DNA from: Bacteroidales bacterium
GTDB taxonomy: Bacteria > Bacteroidota > Bacteroidia > Bacteroidales > UBA932
Length of the DNA stretch: 43,321 nucleotides
NCBI GenBank assembly: GCA_023227835.1
Contig: JALOCI010000022.1
Coordinates: forward strand, 1 to 43,321
Direction: 5' to 3'
Shown here: piece by piece, positions 26,850-35,688 of the stretch
Layout: every line of letters starts with the position of its first letter
Position numbering within the stretch: position 1 is the first letter of the stretch
Position numbers and translations under genes: made by a program
The notes under the pieces: model-generated
What the model was told of the DNA's origin: nothing
Databases searched by the model: none
The model's input: only the letters and a program-made list of their open reading frames with translations

Positions 26850-29800
26850 TTAGAAAGTTAAACTGAGATTTAAATTATATGATCTGGTACGTGGCTGGCT
26901 TCCTGTAGCCACCTCAGCATCCCTGCCTCTGAAATCCTTGCTTACTATTGCAAATGGATTTGACATGCTTGCTCCCAGTGTGATATACTTACAGAAGAGC
27001 AACTTTGCAAACTTTTCCGACAGAGAGTAGTTCAGGGAGATACCGTTGCATCTCAGTGTCGATGCACTTACCACCCTTGCAGTACTGTAATTATACATTT
27101 CATACACATTAGTGTACATATTCTTAGACCCCGGTAAAAGTATATTGTTCTTTACATTTGAATCGGGCAGACCCGGGAAAGTAGCGTCTGTGTCACCAGG
27201 CACCCATCTGTTGAGAAGTTCAGTAGAGAAGTTATCGTACTCATTCGGTAAAGTACTTGATTTATAAGCCTGGCTAAGGAGTTTCTTTCCTCCTATCTGT
27301 AAACTGAAATTGAAAGATAGGCTTAGTTGCTTGTATCTGAACTGGGAATTAAGACCGCCTGTAAAATCCGCCTCTCTCTTGCCGGCATAAACCATGTAGG
27401 CTGTAGGATCGTTAGCGGGATCACTTCCCTCTTTGGTTGTAAGGTCTATAATAGGATAACCTGTGTTCTGGTCAATACCGTCACATTTGAAGACCCAGAA
27501 TGCAGATGAGGAGTAACCCTCCTTATACATTGCACCTCCGACGGCTGTCTTCCATGTAACATTCTGAGTGCCGACCTTTGTAATTGTATTATGATTCTTT
27601 GATGTATTCACACTCATGCTCCAAGTAAAATCCTTGGTACGAACCGGGGTAAACATGGCACTAAGTTCATATCCGCTGTTCTCCATACTACCTCCATTTA
27701 CAGGCATCCCATCGATACCGTACTCGATAGGTATTGCTAGAACGGTTATCATATCTGTACCCTTCTTCCTGTAGTAATCAGCTCCGAAAGTCACCTTGTT
27801 ATCAAAGAGCCCCATATCCAACCCGAAATTAGATGAGAAGGTCTTTTCCCAACGAAGGTCTGTATAAGGGAGGCTGCTTATACTAAGCATCTCCTCCTGA
27901 GTGTTTATATCTGTAATGGTTGCCGCAGCCCCTTTAGGAATTTTAACGATTAAACTTGGGCTATAGTTCTCTGCGATATTACGCTGATATCCGAAACTTG
28001 CCCTCACGTTTAGATCAGAGACAATATTCTGCTTGCGAAACCACTTTTCGCGGGAGACATTCCATTTAACACCACCTGCATATACTGGGTTGAAATTTTC
28101 ATTTGAATACCTACCGAATCTGTTTGAAGCATCGTTCCTTACGCTGAAATTCACTACATACCTGTTATCGTATGCGTAGTTGAGGGTCATATAGACACCC
28201 ATATTGTTTGTAAGTCGGTCTGTTATAATATTTGAGAATTTTTCAATCTGAGTGTTTGCATATATGGCTCCTGAAACCGGATTGGTAAGAGTGACCGGAA
28301 CCTGTGTAAACGATTTACCTCTATATCTGAGATAGCCGTATGCTGTTGAAGAAATACCATCATACTTCTTGCTCGAAACCTCCACTCCCAACATGGCTGT
28401 AAAAGCATGCACCTTATTAAAAATGGCGTTATATGAGAGAGAGTTTCTCCAGTTCCAGCTTATTGTCTTAATTCCATCATAATTGTACTCGCCACCTACA
28501 GGCAGCTTGGAATTCTTTGCATTCTCTGAATTCGGTTTCTCTGTGCCATACTCATAATTTCTTATTGCAGTTATATAATTGGACAACTCAGTCGCATAAG
28601 ACTCTCCGTCAACCGATGACAGGTTTAAACTTCCTACAGTTTCATAACGTAAGGCTTTTGTTATGTTGTATGTAAGGTTAAGGTTCGTGTTGATGTTTGT
28701 CGTCTTGGTTGTCAGACCTGTCTCATTCCTCTCATTGAGAAAATTATACATAAACCTATTCGACTCCTCCTGATAATAGAACAGTGAGCCGTCATCCTCA
28801 TAGGCAGGTATTGCCCTGTTTGTTGTAGAGGCATACGAGTAGGGGTTAACCCTTTTATAACCATCTACTTCCGAATGCGATCCTGACAATCTGAATGAAG
28901 CCTTAAACCGATCGCTGAAATAACTGGAAATTCCCACACTGGCGGAGTAGGATTTCATTTGGTTTCCTATAGCGGTATTGTTTACAGAACTGTAATTTAC
29001 AGAACTGTAGTAAGAAGTCTTATCCGACCCTCCAGATATGGTTATTGAGTGGTTGTGGCTTACTGGATTCCTGAAAAGTATGTCAAACCAATCCGTGTTG
29101 TTTGTCTCTAGTTTAGCAACCCCCTGATTGAATTGATCCTGAGTTATATCCTTGTTCAGATACTGGTTGAGAAGCCCGGCGTATCCTATATTGTTGTTAC
29201 TCCAGTTGGAGATAAGACCTCTTTCGAAAATCTCTCTTGATACAGCAACCCTGTCCTTTGAATTCATTAACTCAAGTTTCTTGTAGGTAAGTCTCTCTCC
29301 GACATTGAGTCCGAAAGAATAAGATACTTTTGCCGGACCACCTTTCTGAAGTTTTGTATTTATCACTATTACACCGTTTGCAGCCCTGACTCCATATATG
29401 GCAGTTGCAGAGGCATCCTTTAACACGGTGATAGACTCTATGTCACTTGGATTCAGCCAAGAGATAGAACTGCCGACAAAATTTCTGATAAAGTCAAAGT
29501 TATCCTCTGTGATACCGCCTTGGGCATCCAGTACACTTGCTTTAAAAGGGAGCGGGTCTTCCTGTATAATTCCGTCAACAACCCAAATCGGCTCCTGGCT
29601 TCCCATAAGTGTAGAGGTTCCCCTCACACGTACACTCTGCCTTACACCTGTCAACCCGCTCGAATTGGTCACCACAAGACCCGGCAACCTTCCCTGAATG
29701 GCCTGTTCAAGGTTGGTTACACCGTCAAAATAGAGATCCTTAGCCTTGATTGTGCTTATTGCTCCAGCAACACGTTCCTTGTCAAGTACTTGATAACCTG

Positions 29801-30446
29801 TCACAACCACCTCTTTCAGTCCGGCACTATCCTCCTCCATGACAACAACCATGTAATTCTGCCCCGTATATCTTAATACCCGAGGTTTCATCCCTAAAAA
29901 TGAGAAACTAAGCAGAATATCCTTCTGCTCAGGAACCGCGAACGAGAATTCTCCTCCCATGTCTGTCGCAGCACCATACTTTGTGCCTCTAACCTGTACG
30001 GCAACGCCGGGCAAGGTTACCCGACCCTTGTCAACGACCTTGCCTCTGAGAAGAATTTCCTTTTTTTCCGCTGGTGTCCTCGGTTTTGGAGATATCACCA
30101 CAACCTTGTCATCAATTTTGAATGTAAGGCCTAAAGGAGAGAGTATCTCTTTCAATAAAGAAGAGAAATCGGCATCCTTGGCATCTACATCAATCCTCTG
30201 CGAGGGTGCCAGGTACTCCATTTTGTAGAAAAATGTGTATCCGGTTTTCTTTTCAAGGGCATTGAAAACCTCCTTTGGCGAAGAGTTTTTCATTGTCAGA
30301 GAAACCTTTTGCTGAGCATAAATGTTTGTGGATAACAGCAAGGCGATTACACCCAATAAAAGCCTTGTTTTCTTAACACTGCCGGAGCATTTGTCAAGCA
30401 TTGATTGCCATGAAGGAAATGGCAATGAATCTGAAATTTTTTTCAT
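26850..30446 (-). CDS. SusC/RagA-family TonB-linked outer-membrane protein with STN domain
   Basis: An 1198-residue receptor with an unusually long N-terminus before the signal core (about residues 28-45, ending IYAQQ). Then an STN signalling domain at about 48-118 (NSSPKEVFNALEKKTGYTFFY), a carboxypeptidase-regulatory-like domain at about 130-210, the TonB box region KEVVVTGYQ and plug at about 215-365 (SVRVRGTSTLMGSQEPIWVVDG, ATAIYGVRAANGVIVI), and a C-terminal barrel ending LNLSLTF. The STN domain means the receptor signals to the FecR-like anti-sigma factor encoded just upstream. It is separated from fecR by a spacer with two hairpins and leads a tightly packed run of six genes. Confidence 0.95.
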   Translation of the reverse strand: MKKISDSLPFPSWQSMLDKCSGSVKKTRLLLGVIALLLSTNIYAQQKVSLTMKNSSPKEVFNALEKKTGYTFFYKMEYLAPSQRIDVDAKDADFSSLLKEILSPLGLTFKIDDKVVVISPKPRTPAEKKEILLRGKVVDKGRVTLPGVAVQVRGTKYGAATDMGGEFSFAVPEQKDILLSFSFLGMKPRVLRYTGQNYMVVVMEEDSAGLKEVVVTGYQVLDKERVAGAISTIKAKDLYFDGVTNLEQAIQGRLPGLVVTNSSGLTGVRQSVRVRGTSTLMGSQEPIWVVDGIIQEDPLPFKASVLDAQGGITEDNFDFIRNFVGSSISWLNPSDIESITVLKDASATAIYGVRAANGVIVINTKLQKGGPAKVSYSFGLNVGERLTYKKLELMNSKDRVAVSREIFERGLISNWSNNNIGYAGLLNQYLNKDITQDQFNQGVAKLETNNTDWFDILFRNPVSHNHSITISGGSDKTSYYSSVNYSSVNNTAIGNQMKSYSASVGISSYFSDRFKASFRLSGSHSEVDGYKRVNPYSYASTTNRAIPAYEDDGSLFYYQEESNRFMYNFLNERNETGLTTKTTNINTNLNLTYNITKALRYETVGSLNLSSVDGESYATELSNYITAIRNYEYGTEKPNSENAKNSKLPVGGEYNYDGIKTISWNWRNSLSYNAIFNKVHAFTAMLGVEVSSKKYDGISSTAYGYLRYRGKSFTQVPVTLTNPVSGAIYANTQIEKFSNIITDRLTNNMGVYMTLNYAYDNRYVVNFSVRNDASNRFGRYSNENFNPVYAGGVKWNVSREKWFRKQNIVSDLNVRASFGYQRNIAENYSPSLIVKIPKGAAATITDINTQEEMLSISSLPYTDLRWEKTFSSNFGLDMGLFDNKVTFGADYYRKKGTDMITVLAIPIEYGIDGMPVNGGSMENSGYELSAMFTPVRTKDFTWSMSVNTSKNHNTITKVGTQNVTWKTAVGGAMYKEGYSSSAFWVFKCDGIDQNTGYPIIDLTTKEGSDPANDPTAYMVYAGKREADFTGGLNSQFRYKQLSLSFNFSLQIGGKKLLSQAYKSSTLPNEYDNFSTELLNRWVPGDTDATFPGLPDSNVKNNILLPGSKNMYTNVYEMYNYSTARVVSASTLRCNGISLNYSLSEKFAKLLFCKYITLGASMSNPFAIVSKDFRGRDAEVATGSQPRTRSYNLNLSLTF

Positions 30447-30477
30447 ACATTTGTTTTGGTTTTTTTAAATAAAAATT

Positions 30478-30507
30478 CACAAAATGTGTTGGCCGACACT
30501 TTTTGTG
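30478..30507. promoter_or_regulatory. 30-bp imperfect palindrome between fecR and susC
   Basis: Thirteen of fifteen base pairs are symmetric about a GGCC centre (arms CACAAAA, GTGT; then ACAC, TTTTGTG). In the direction of transcription (minus) it is followed by an AT tract with GAATTTTTATTT. It could be a transcription terminator/attenuator between the regulatory genes and susC, or an operator near the ECF-dependent susC promoter. Sequence alone does not separate the two. Confidence 0.5.
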
Positions 30508-30508
30508 G

Positions 30509-30536
30509 AGAACGGGATTTTAATCAATCCCGTTCT
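30509..30536 (-). terminator. 11-bp perfect stem-loop at the end of fecR
   Basis: Arms AGAACGGGATT (30509-30519) and AATCCCGTTCT (30526-30536) are perfectly complementary with a 6-nt loop that contains the fecR stop codon. No T-run follows on the minus strand directly, but the second hairpin at 30478-30507 with its AT tract comes next, so the two may act together as an attenuator or mRNA 3'-end stabiliser. Confidence 0.45.
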
Positions 30537-31704
30537 TGCTTTCTGAAATTGTTAACATTTTACCTTCCAGTTTATATTTCACATTACCAGACAATTCTAT
30601 TTTTCTCAGTACATCTTCTATATCCGAATACATCGGCATCTTTCCGAAATACTGATCATGTCTGATCCTTTCATTTTCAAAAACAACATCCACCTGATAC
30701 CATCTTGCTACAATCTTCATAATCTCATCCAGAGACATATCGTTGAAGTTAAAGACTCCCTCTGTCCATGATGTGTATACGCTTGCATCAACCTCCCTTA
30801 CGGATGTCTGACCACTGCCCGCATCCATCTTGAGCTGTTGTCCCGGTTTGATTAACGTCCGGCCCTTAACCTTGTCGGAATAAAAAGCTATCGACCCACT
30901 CTTGAGTGTTGCGAAAATATTGTCATCCCCTTTATAGGCATTGACATTGAAGCTTGTTCCAAGAACCTCTATCCTACTGTCCTCCAGATTAACAACAAAA
31001 GGTATTTTATCCTTTTTCACCTCAAAATAGGCCTCACCATGTAGATATACATCCCTCACATCACCACTGAACTCAACAGGGTACTTCAACTCAGACCCCG
31101 CATTGAGCCAAACTTTTGTACCATCCGAAAGAAGCAGCGGATAATACCCTCCCAATGGAACTTTCAATGTATGATAGACCTTTTCAGGAACAGAGATTTC
31201 AGACTCATTTCTTGAGTATACAAGGCCATTGGTCTCGTCATTCTGGACAATCACGCTCTCCGATTTGTCAACAAATTTCTCCTTGGCAGCGAGCAGGACA
31301 CTCTTACCGTCGGGCAATATCAACTCAGCCTTGAACTCACCCGGATTTATCTTCTCCTGCGTCAGCAACTGATCTGCCTGCTCACCGGAGTCTCTCATAT
31401 AAAAAAGTAGCCCGGCCGAGGCAATAATCAAGACAGATGCCGCATATCCAACCCATCTGAAAAGCTCTCTTCTTGGCCTCATAATCTTGCTCATCAGTCT
31501 TATCCGCTCCCTCTCTTTTGAAGACTTGTCCCTAAATGGGTTTAGAGTGGCGTTGAACATTGCCGCCTCGTCCAGCAACTTCCCGTTATCTTCCACAGAA
31601 AGCCACTCTTCAATTTCGGCTTCGGTCAACTCTTCTCTGTGATAGAGAAGCCTATTTAGAAAATCTATATCGATATCACTCTTCGTCTCGTTCATGCAGG
31701 TCAT
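30520..31704 (-). CDS. FecR-family anti-sigma factor (module 1)
   Basis: A 394-residue membrane protein: cytoplasmic N-terminal anti-sigma segment (about 1-78), one transmembrane helix at about 82-103 (WVGYAASVLIIASAGLLFY), a periplasmic FecR domain at about 175-275 (LLLSDGTKVWLNAGSELKYP, VYLHGEAYFEV, IEVLGTSFNVNAY), and a C-terminal DUF4974-type domain at about 315-388 (NDMSLDEIMKIVARWYQVDV) that should contact the STN domain of SusC. It holds the sigma factor encoded 76 bp upstream until SusC signals ligand. The start is ATG 31704; ATG 31695 three codons later is equally possible. Confidence 0.93.
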   Translation of the reverse strand: MTCMNETKSDIDIDFLNRLLYHREELTEAEIEEWLSVEDNGKLLDEAAMFNATLNPFRDKSSKERERIRLMSKIMRPRRELFRWVGYAASVLIIASAGLLFYMRDSGEQADQLLTQEKINPGEFKAELILPDGKSVLLAAKEKFVDKSESVIVQNDETNGLVYSRNESEISVPEKVYHTLKVPLGGYYPLLLSDGTKVWLNAGSELKYPVEFSGDVRDVYLHGEAYFEVKKDKIPFVVNLEDSRIEVLGTSFNVNAYKGDDNIFATLKSGSIAFYSDKVKGRTLIKPGQQLKMDAGSGQTSVREVDASVYTSWTEGVFNFNDMSLDEIMKIVARWYQVDVVFENERIRHDQYFGKMPMYSDIEDVLRKIELSGNVKYKLEGKMLTISESKNGID

Positions 31705-31780
31705 TAATTTTCACATAATACACCTACCCTGCCCGAATGGGTGACAAGATTTTTAATTTTTTTGATTTTTCTATAATTAT

Positions 31781-32278
31781 TTATTGCAGCTCTGAACGAA
31801 GGAACTGCATTGCACGCTTCAGATGCGTCTTTACAGTATTAACAGAAATACCGAGGTCAGCAGCAATCTCCTTGTACATTTTGCCCTCCACAAAGCACAT
31901 TTTGATAACCTCTCTTTGTTTATCCGGCAGCTTATTCACAAATTTTGCCAATATTTCATATGACCGATCGTAGTCATCCATCTCCTGCCTTATATCCTTC
32001 TCGTGCGTAATTATTGACTGCTCGTTCGTCAGAATAACCCTCTGATGTCTTATATAATTGAGAGACATATTGCGCGAGAGTTTATAAAGATATGCCTTCG
32101 GAGAAAGCCTCTTGTCAAGAACCTCCCTTCTCCTCCACAAAGCCATAAAAGCATCGTGTACAATATCCCGGGAAACCTCCTGATTCCTGACATAACCATA
32201 CACGAAAGCCATCAAATCCTCAAAGTGAGTTTCGAACAGCAATTCAAAGTCTCTTTTATTAAAATGGGTTCTAGGCAT
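31781..32278 (-). CDS. ECF RNA polymerase sigma factor (module 1)
   Basis: A 165-residue sigma-70-family factor of the Bacteroidota SusC/FecR-linked type. Region 2 is at about 12-75 (FEDLMAFVYGYVRNQEVSRD, MALWRRRE, AYLYKLSRNMSLNYIRH) and region 4 at about 108-163 (LPDKQREVIKMCFVEGKMYK, helix-turn-helix IAADLGISVNTVKTHLKRA). It should direct polymerase to the susC promoter of this locus and perhaps to its own. A -7-like TATATTTG lies just upstream on the same strand. Confidence 0.95.
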   Translation of the reverse strand: MPRTHFNKRDFELLFETHFEDLMAFVYGYVRNQEVSRDIVHDAFMALWRRREVLDKRLSPKAYLYKLSRNMSLNYIRHQRVILTNEQSIITHEKDIRQEMDDYDRSYEILAKFVNKLPDKQREVIKMCFVEGKMYKEIAADLGISVNTVKTHLKRAMQFLRSELQ

Positions 32279-32293
32279 AATACAGGGTTAAGA

Positions 32294-32301
32294 CAAATAT
32301 A
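32294..32301 (-). promoter_or_regulatory. -7-like box upstream of the ECF sigma gene
   Basis: The minus strand reads TATATTTG, matching TAnnTTTG, about 16 bp before the sigma start codon. The leader would be very short and no -33 TTG is evident, so this is tentative. The rest of the 105-bp spacer to the MFS gene shows only a weak 4-bp stem and an AT-rich stretch. Confidence 0.3.
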
Positions 32302-32383
32302 ATATTTATCATAATAACACAGAGCGTATCATTTGATAAAAAATTAATCTCCTGTTTTCTTTCCCCTGATTGTCTGATTGTTG

Positions 32384-33604
32384 TCAGCACTTACTTTTCC
32401 AAACCAAGGCTGCGATAAAGGTCACTGCCCCACCGATAACCATTGTCCAATGGATACCAATGCCACTTGCGATCGAGCCGGCAATCAGATTTCCTATAGG
32501 TTGCGTACCCATCAAGGCCATGGCATAGAAACTCATGACTCTACCTCTCATTCTTTCGTCTGTTGTTGTTTGCAATAAGGTATTGATTGAGGATAGTGTA
32601 AGTATCATGGTTACACCACCTATCGAAAGTGAAACGAGTGCCAGCCACATGGAACTCGTAACACCCGTAAGGGATATCATTGCCGCAAGAAGCAAAGTGG
32701 TGACTGCTATTATATTTTCCAGCCCTTTTGTGCTTTTTCTGGAAGCCATGTACAATGCCCCAACGAGAGCTCCTGCTCCGAGCGCGGACATCAGGAATCC
32801 CAGGGTGTCCGCGCCACCGTGCAATATCTCCTTGGCATACGCAGGGAGCAGCACGATTGAAGGAAATGCGGTAAGGCTCATCACTCCCAGAAGAAGTATG
32901 AGATTGCGTATTTCTTTTGTTCCGAATGTATATCTGAGTCCTTCAAGGAAGCTTTTCTTGAAGTCTTTTTCCGGTGGGGCAACGCGCTCCTTGACAATTT
33001 TTATCTGCCACAGAGCCCCTATCACAAAAATAAAGCTGATGGCATTTATCAGAAAACAGATTCCCTCTCCGACCACCGCTATCAGCATTCCTGCTATTGC
33101 AGGGCCGACGAGTCTCGCTCCGTTGAATATGGCCGAGTTCAGTGCTATCGCGTTGCCGAGGTTTTTTGGATCGTCTATGAGATCGATAACGAGAGACTGA
33201 CGTGCAGGTGCGTCAAATGCGTTTATGATACCGAACACGATACTGAGGGCTATTATGTGCCAGACTGCTATATGTCCCGACAAAACCAGGAACGCCATCA
33301 CGAATGCTTGTATCATAAAGAGCACCTGTGCGCTTCTCATGATTGCCATTCTATCATATCTGTCTGTTATGACTCCTGTAAATGGTGTAAGTATAAATGT
33401 GGGGATCTGTGTTGTGAATCCGACAAGTCCCAGCAGGAATACCGATCCGGTGAGCCTGTAGACGAGCCAGCTTAATGCAATATTCTGTATCCAGGTTCCT
33501 ATGAGTGATATTCCCTGGCCATAGAAATAGAGTCTGTAGTTTTTCGACCTCAGGGATGAAAACATCTGTTTCAGAGTGGATTGGTCTACTATTCGGAATG
33601 GCAT
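32384..33604 (-). CDS. MFS transporter, EntS-like (MFS_3) exporter family
   Basis: A 406-residue, roughly twelve-helix transporter. Seen features: LRSKNYRLYFYGQGISLIGTW at the first helix, the loop 2-3 motif GVITDRYDRMAIMRSAQ, FDAPARQSLVIDLI after helix 4, a central loop FKKSFLEGLRYTFGTKEIRN, and RMRGRVMSFYAMALMGTQPIGN. This set matches MFS_3/DUF894 permeases such as the enterobactin exporter EntS. The start ATG 33604 puts the first helix at the usual distance; an in-frame ATG 39 bases upstream (33643) would add 13 unconserved residues. The substrate is unknown. It lies upstream of the sigma gene on the same strand but with its own spacer, so co-regulation is uncertain. Confidence 0.88.
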   Translation of the reverse strand: MPFRIVDQSTLKQMFSSLRSKNYRLYFYGQGISLIGTWIQNIALSWLVYRLTGSVFLLGLVGFTTQIPTFILTPFTGVITDRYDRMAIMRSAQVLFMIQAFVMAFLVLSGHIAVWHIIALSIVFGIINAFDAPARQSLVIDLIDDPKNLGNAIALNSAIFNGARLVGPAIAGMLIAVVGEGICFLINAISFIFVIGALWQIKIVKERVAPPEKDFKKSFLEGLRYTFGTKEIRNLILLLGVMSLTAFPSIVLLPAYAKEILHGGADTLGFLMSALGAGALVGALYMASRKSTKGLENIIAVTTLLLAAMISLTGVTSSMWLALVSLSIGGVTMILTLSSINTLLQTTTDERMRGRVMSFYAMALMGTQPIGNLIAGSIASGIGIHWTMVIGGAVTFIAALVWKSKC

Positions 33605-33667
33605 TTTCTGGTTTTCTTGTATGAAAATGCCATAATGTTGCAAAAATTGTGCTATAATTTGATAAAT

Positions 33668-33793
33668 TATGTGGCACTGATTTTTCTATTTACCTCATTT
33701 AAGAAGCAATGCTTTTTTTAACTATAAAAAATTATTTTACTAAATTTTGTACTAACCTTAATTACTACCTGTTAGAAAAATCAGTGCCACATA
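33668..33793. repeat. 21-bp perfect inverted repeat with 84-bp loop, MITE-like
   Basis: Left arm 33668-33688 and right arm 33773-33793 are perfect reverse complements (core TGTGGCACTGATTTTTCTA), both bounded outside by TA. The 84-bp interior is AT-rich with no gene. TA-bounded terminal inverted repeats of this size are typical of small non-autonomous elements moved by IS630/Tc1-type transposases, but no transposase or second copy is in the window. The loop is too long for an ordinary terminator. Confidence 0.6.
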
Positions 33794-33818
33794 TTTTTTT
33801 AGAAATAACCTTGCAATG

Positions 33819-34886
33819 TCATAGTTTTATCTTCTCCATCTGCATTTTTAAATAATTTTGCTTGGCTTTCAAATACTCTTCTTGTTTTGCCTTAGGGAAG
33901 TCTTTTACTGACATAATGAGTCGTTCAATAGCGTTTCTATCATTCTCACTTTTACTCATCAGATCTCCCACGTTTAACATAGCAGCTATGGCATCCATAT
34001 TATTTTCGCCAAAATATTTAGGAACATTAACAAAATAAGAGGTTGTCTCATCCTTTCCGCCTGAAAGTAAGTTGAGATAATTTACTTTTAACATTATCGC
34101 ATTATGGTCGGCATCTTGTATTCTTCCTGCAGTATAGTTTCCTACAAGCTTTTTTATTGCACTGCAAATAATCACATCAACTCTTTCCTTATATGCTATG
34201 CGATCAGCAAGATATTTCTCTGACATCACCCATTCAAATATTTTTGAGTCGGTATCCTGTAGAGATTGGGAAATATAAGGCCACATCCTTTCTGAATATC
34301 TATCCCTGGGAGGCATCACAGCAAAAATTCCTTCAATAAAGATTTCTATCTCTTTATTGAAATTTGATTCTTTGAGAGATTCAAGATAAGCTATAGCATT
34401 GTCCAAATTCGGGTATGAATCAAACTTCGCTTTTATGACTTTTGGATTATTTGAAGGATCCATTGCTTTTTTTGTCCGTTCAATAAATGATCCGGCGTCA
34501 CCGATTCCCACTATTCTGTTTATTTCATTTCCGTAAGCATCAAGAATTAAAAATGTAGGGTATGCATTAATTTCATATTTTTTTGCAAGTTCAACTCCCT
34601 CGCCTTTCTCCATGTCAATTTTAATATTAAGGAAATTCTCATTGAAGAATTTTCCAATATGCTCTTGAGGAAAAATTTTCTCAGACATATACTTGCAGGG
34701 ACCGCACCATGTCGTGTAACAGTCCATAAAAATAATCTTAGGACCCTTTTTGTTGTTTTTAGCTTTTGTGAGTGTTTGTTCTAATGTCCCTTTTTCAAAT
34801 ATAACTCCGGTTTTTTGTTCTTTTTCCTGACTGAAGGAGTGTACTGTCAGCATAAAGAATAGAATTATGATCTCAAATCTTTTCAT
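33819..34886 (-). CDS. Exported thioredoxin-like protein with helical C-terminal domain
   Basis: A 355-residue protein with a signal peptide ending HSFSQ (residue 20). Residues about 28-145 are a thioredoxin fold with Trp60-Cys61-Gly-Pro-Cys64 and the cis-Pro segment INAYPTFLIL. The rest is an all-helical region without recognised motifs (for example YSERMWPYISQSLQDTDSKI). It aligns along the N-terminal part of the thioredoxin/S9 fusion at 16468-19674: both have a hydrophobic strand then DCYT-x-WCGPC, NF-NIK-DME and A-PYKVEAYP/A-KYEINAYP. It probably works in the periplasm on disulfides. It is divergent from the second sigma/FecR/SusCD module, sharing a 180-bp upstream region with it. Confidence 0.85.
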   Translation of the reverse strand: MKRFEIIILFFMLTVHSFSQEKEQKTGVIFEKGTLEQTLTKAKNNKKGPKIIFMDCYTTWCGPCKYMSEKIFPQEHIGKFFNENFLNIKIDMEKGEGVELAKKYEINAYPTFLILDAYGNEINRIVGIGDAGSFIERTKKAMDPSNNPKVIKAKFDSYPNLDNAIAYLESLKESNFNKEIEIFIEGIFAVMPPRDRYSERMWPYISQSLQDTDSKIFEWVMSEKYLADRIAYKERVDVIICSAIKKLVGNYTAGRIQDADHNAIMLKVNYLNLLSGGKDETTSYFVNVPKYFGENNMDAIAAMLNVGDLMSKSENDRNAIERLIMSVKDFPKAKQEEYLKAKQNYLKMQMEKIKL

Positions 34887-35065
34887 TTTGGATGTTTTTG
34901 TTTACATAAAATATACAATTTCAATAATTCTTTCCACATTTAATTTTGTTCTTTTTATTAAAAAACAATATCCCAATACATTTATTGTATTTTTCTAAGA
35001 AAACTTATTAAAATTATGTGGTAAAACATCTCTTCGTTGTATATTTATAGATATGATTGTTTAAA

Positions 35066-35653
35066 ATGCAATCCTTAACTTGGCTAAGTATGAAATCTAA
35101 GGAAGAGATATTATTTAACCAGTTTTATCTAAAGTACTATCTTAAGATACAACACGTTGCATATTCATATTTATTTGACATAGAATCTGCTAAAAACGTG
35201 GCTCAAGAGGTATTCCTGAAACTTTGGGATAAACGTGATATTATTGATCCTCAAAGAGAGGTTTATGGATATCTTCTGATTTTGACTAAAAACGCTTGTA
35301 TCAACATTTTAAAAAGAAGACTTACTGAAAAAAAATATAAAGAGTTCAGTAATTACAGACTACAGGCAGAAATTAATTTACTCTCCTTATCCAACAAAGC
35401 TTCCGAAAAAATAATAGAAAAAGAAATTTCCACTCTTCTGGAAAGCGCAATTAAAATGATGCCGGAAAAAGTCCGCTCTACTTTTATATTAAGCCGGTCT
35501 GGGGATTTAAAACAAAAGGAGATAGCAGAGATCCAAGGCATTGCGCTTAGGACTGTTGAAAGCAGGTTGAAAACAGCAATGGAAATATTAAAACGAGTAT
35601 TCAAGGACTATCTTATTTTAATAATGTGTTTTTTTGCGGAATTATTTCGTTAA
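35066..35653 (+). CDS. ECF RNA polymerase sigma factor (module 2)
   Basis: A 195-residue sigma-70-family factor. Region 2 covers about 15-80 (FNQFYLKYYLKIQHVAYSYL, AKNVAQEVFLKLWDKRD, YLLILTKNACINILKRR) and region 4 about 125-180 (MMPEKVRSTFILSRSGDLKQ, then IAEIQGIALRTVESRLKTAMEIL). I chose ATG 35066; a TTG at 35057 extends the frame and ATG 35090 would give a more typical 187-residue protein. It precedes its FecR by 35 bp and should activate the SusCD pair that follows. It is clearly diverged from the module 1 sigma, so cross-talk is not expected from sequence alone. Confidence 0.92.
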   Translation: MQSLTWLSMKSKEEILFNQFYLKYYLKIQHVAYSYLFDIESAKNVAQEVFLKLWDKRDIIDPQREVYGYLLILTKNACINILKRRLTEKKYKEFSNYRLQAEINLLSLSNKASEKIIEKEISTLLESAIKMMPEKVRSTFILSRSGDLKQKEIAEIQGIALRTVESRLKTAMEILKRVFKDYLILIMCFFAELFR

Positions 35654-35688
35654 ATTGTATTTATTGTAACTAATTTACTTACCTGAAA

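Noticed and set aside
32535..33200. A 221-codon plus-strand open frame
   Set aside because: It is antisense to the MFS transporter, whose motifs are clear; the long frame is a by-product of codon use.
33670..33688. Resemblance of TGGCAC followed by a T-run to a sigma-54 promoter
   Set aside because: The -12 GC is absent (TTTTTC instead of TTGC), and the sequence is better explained as one arm of the perfect inverted repeat.
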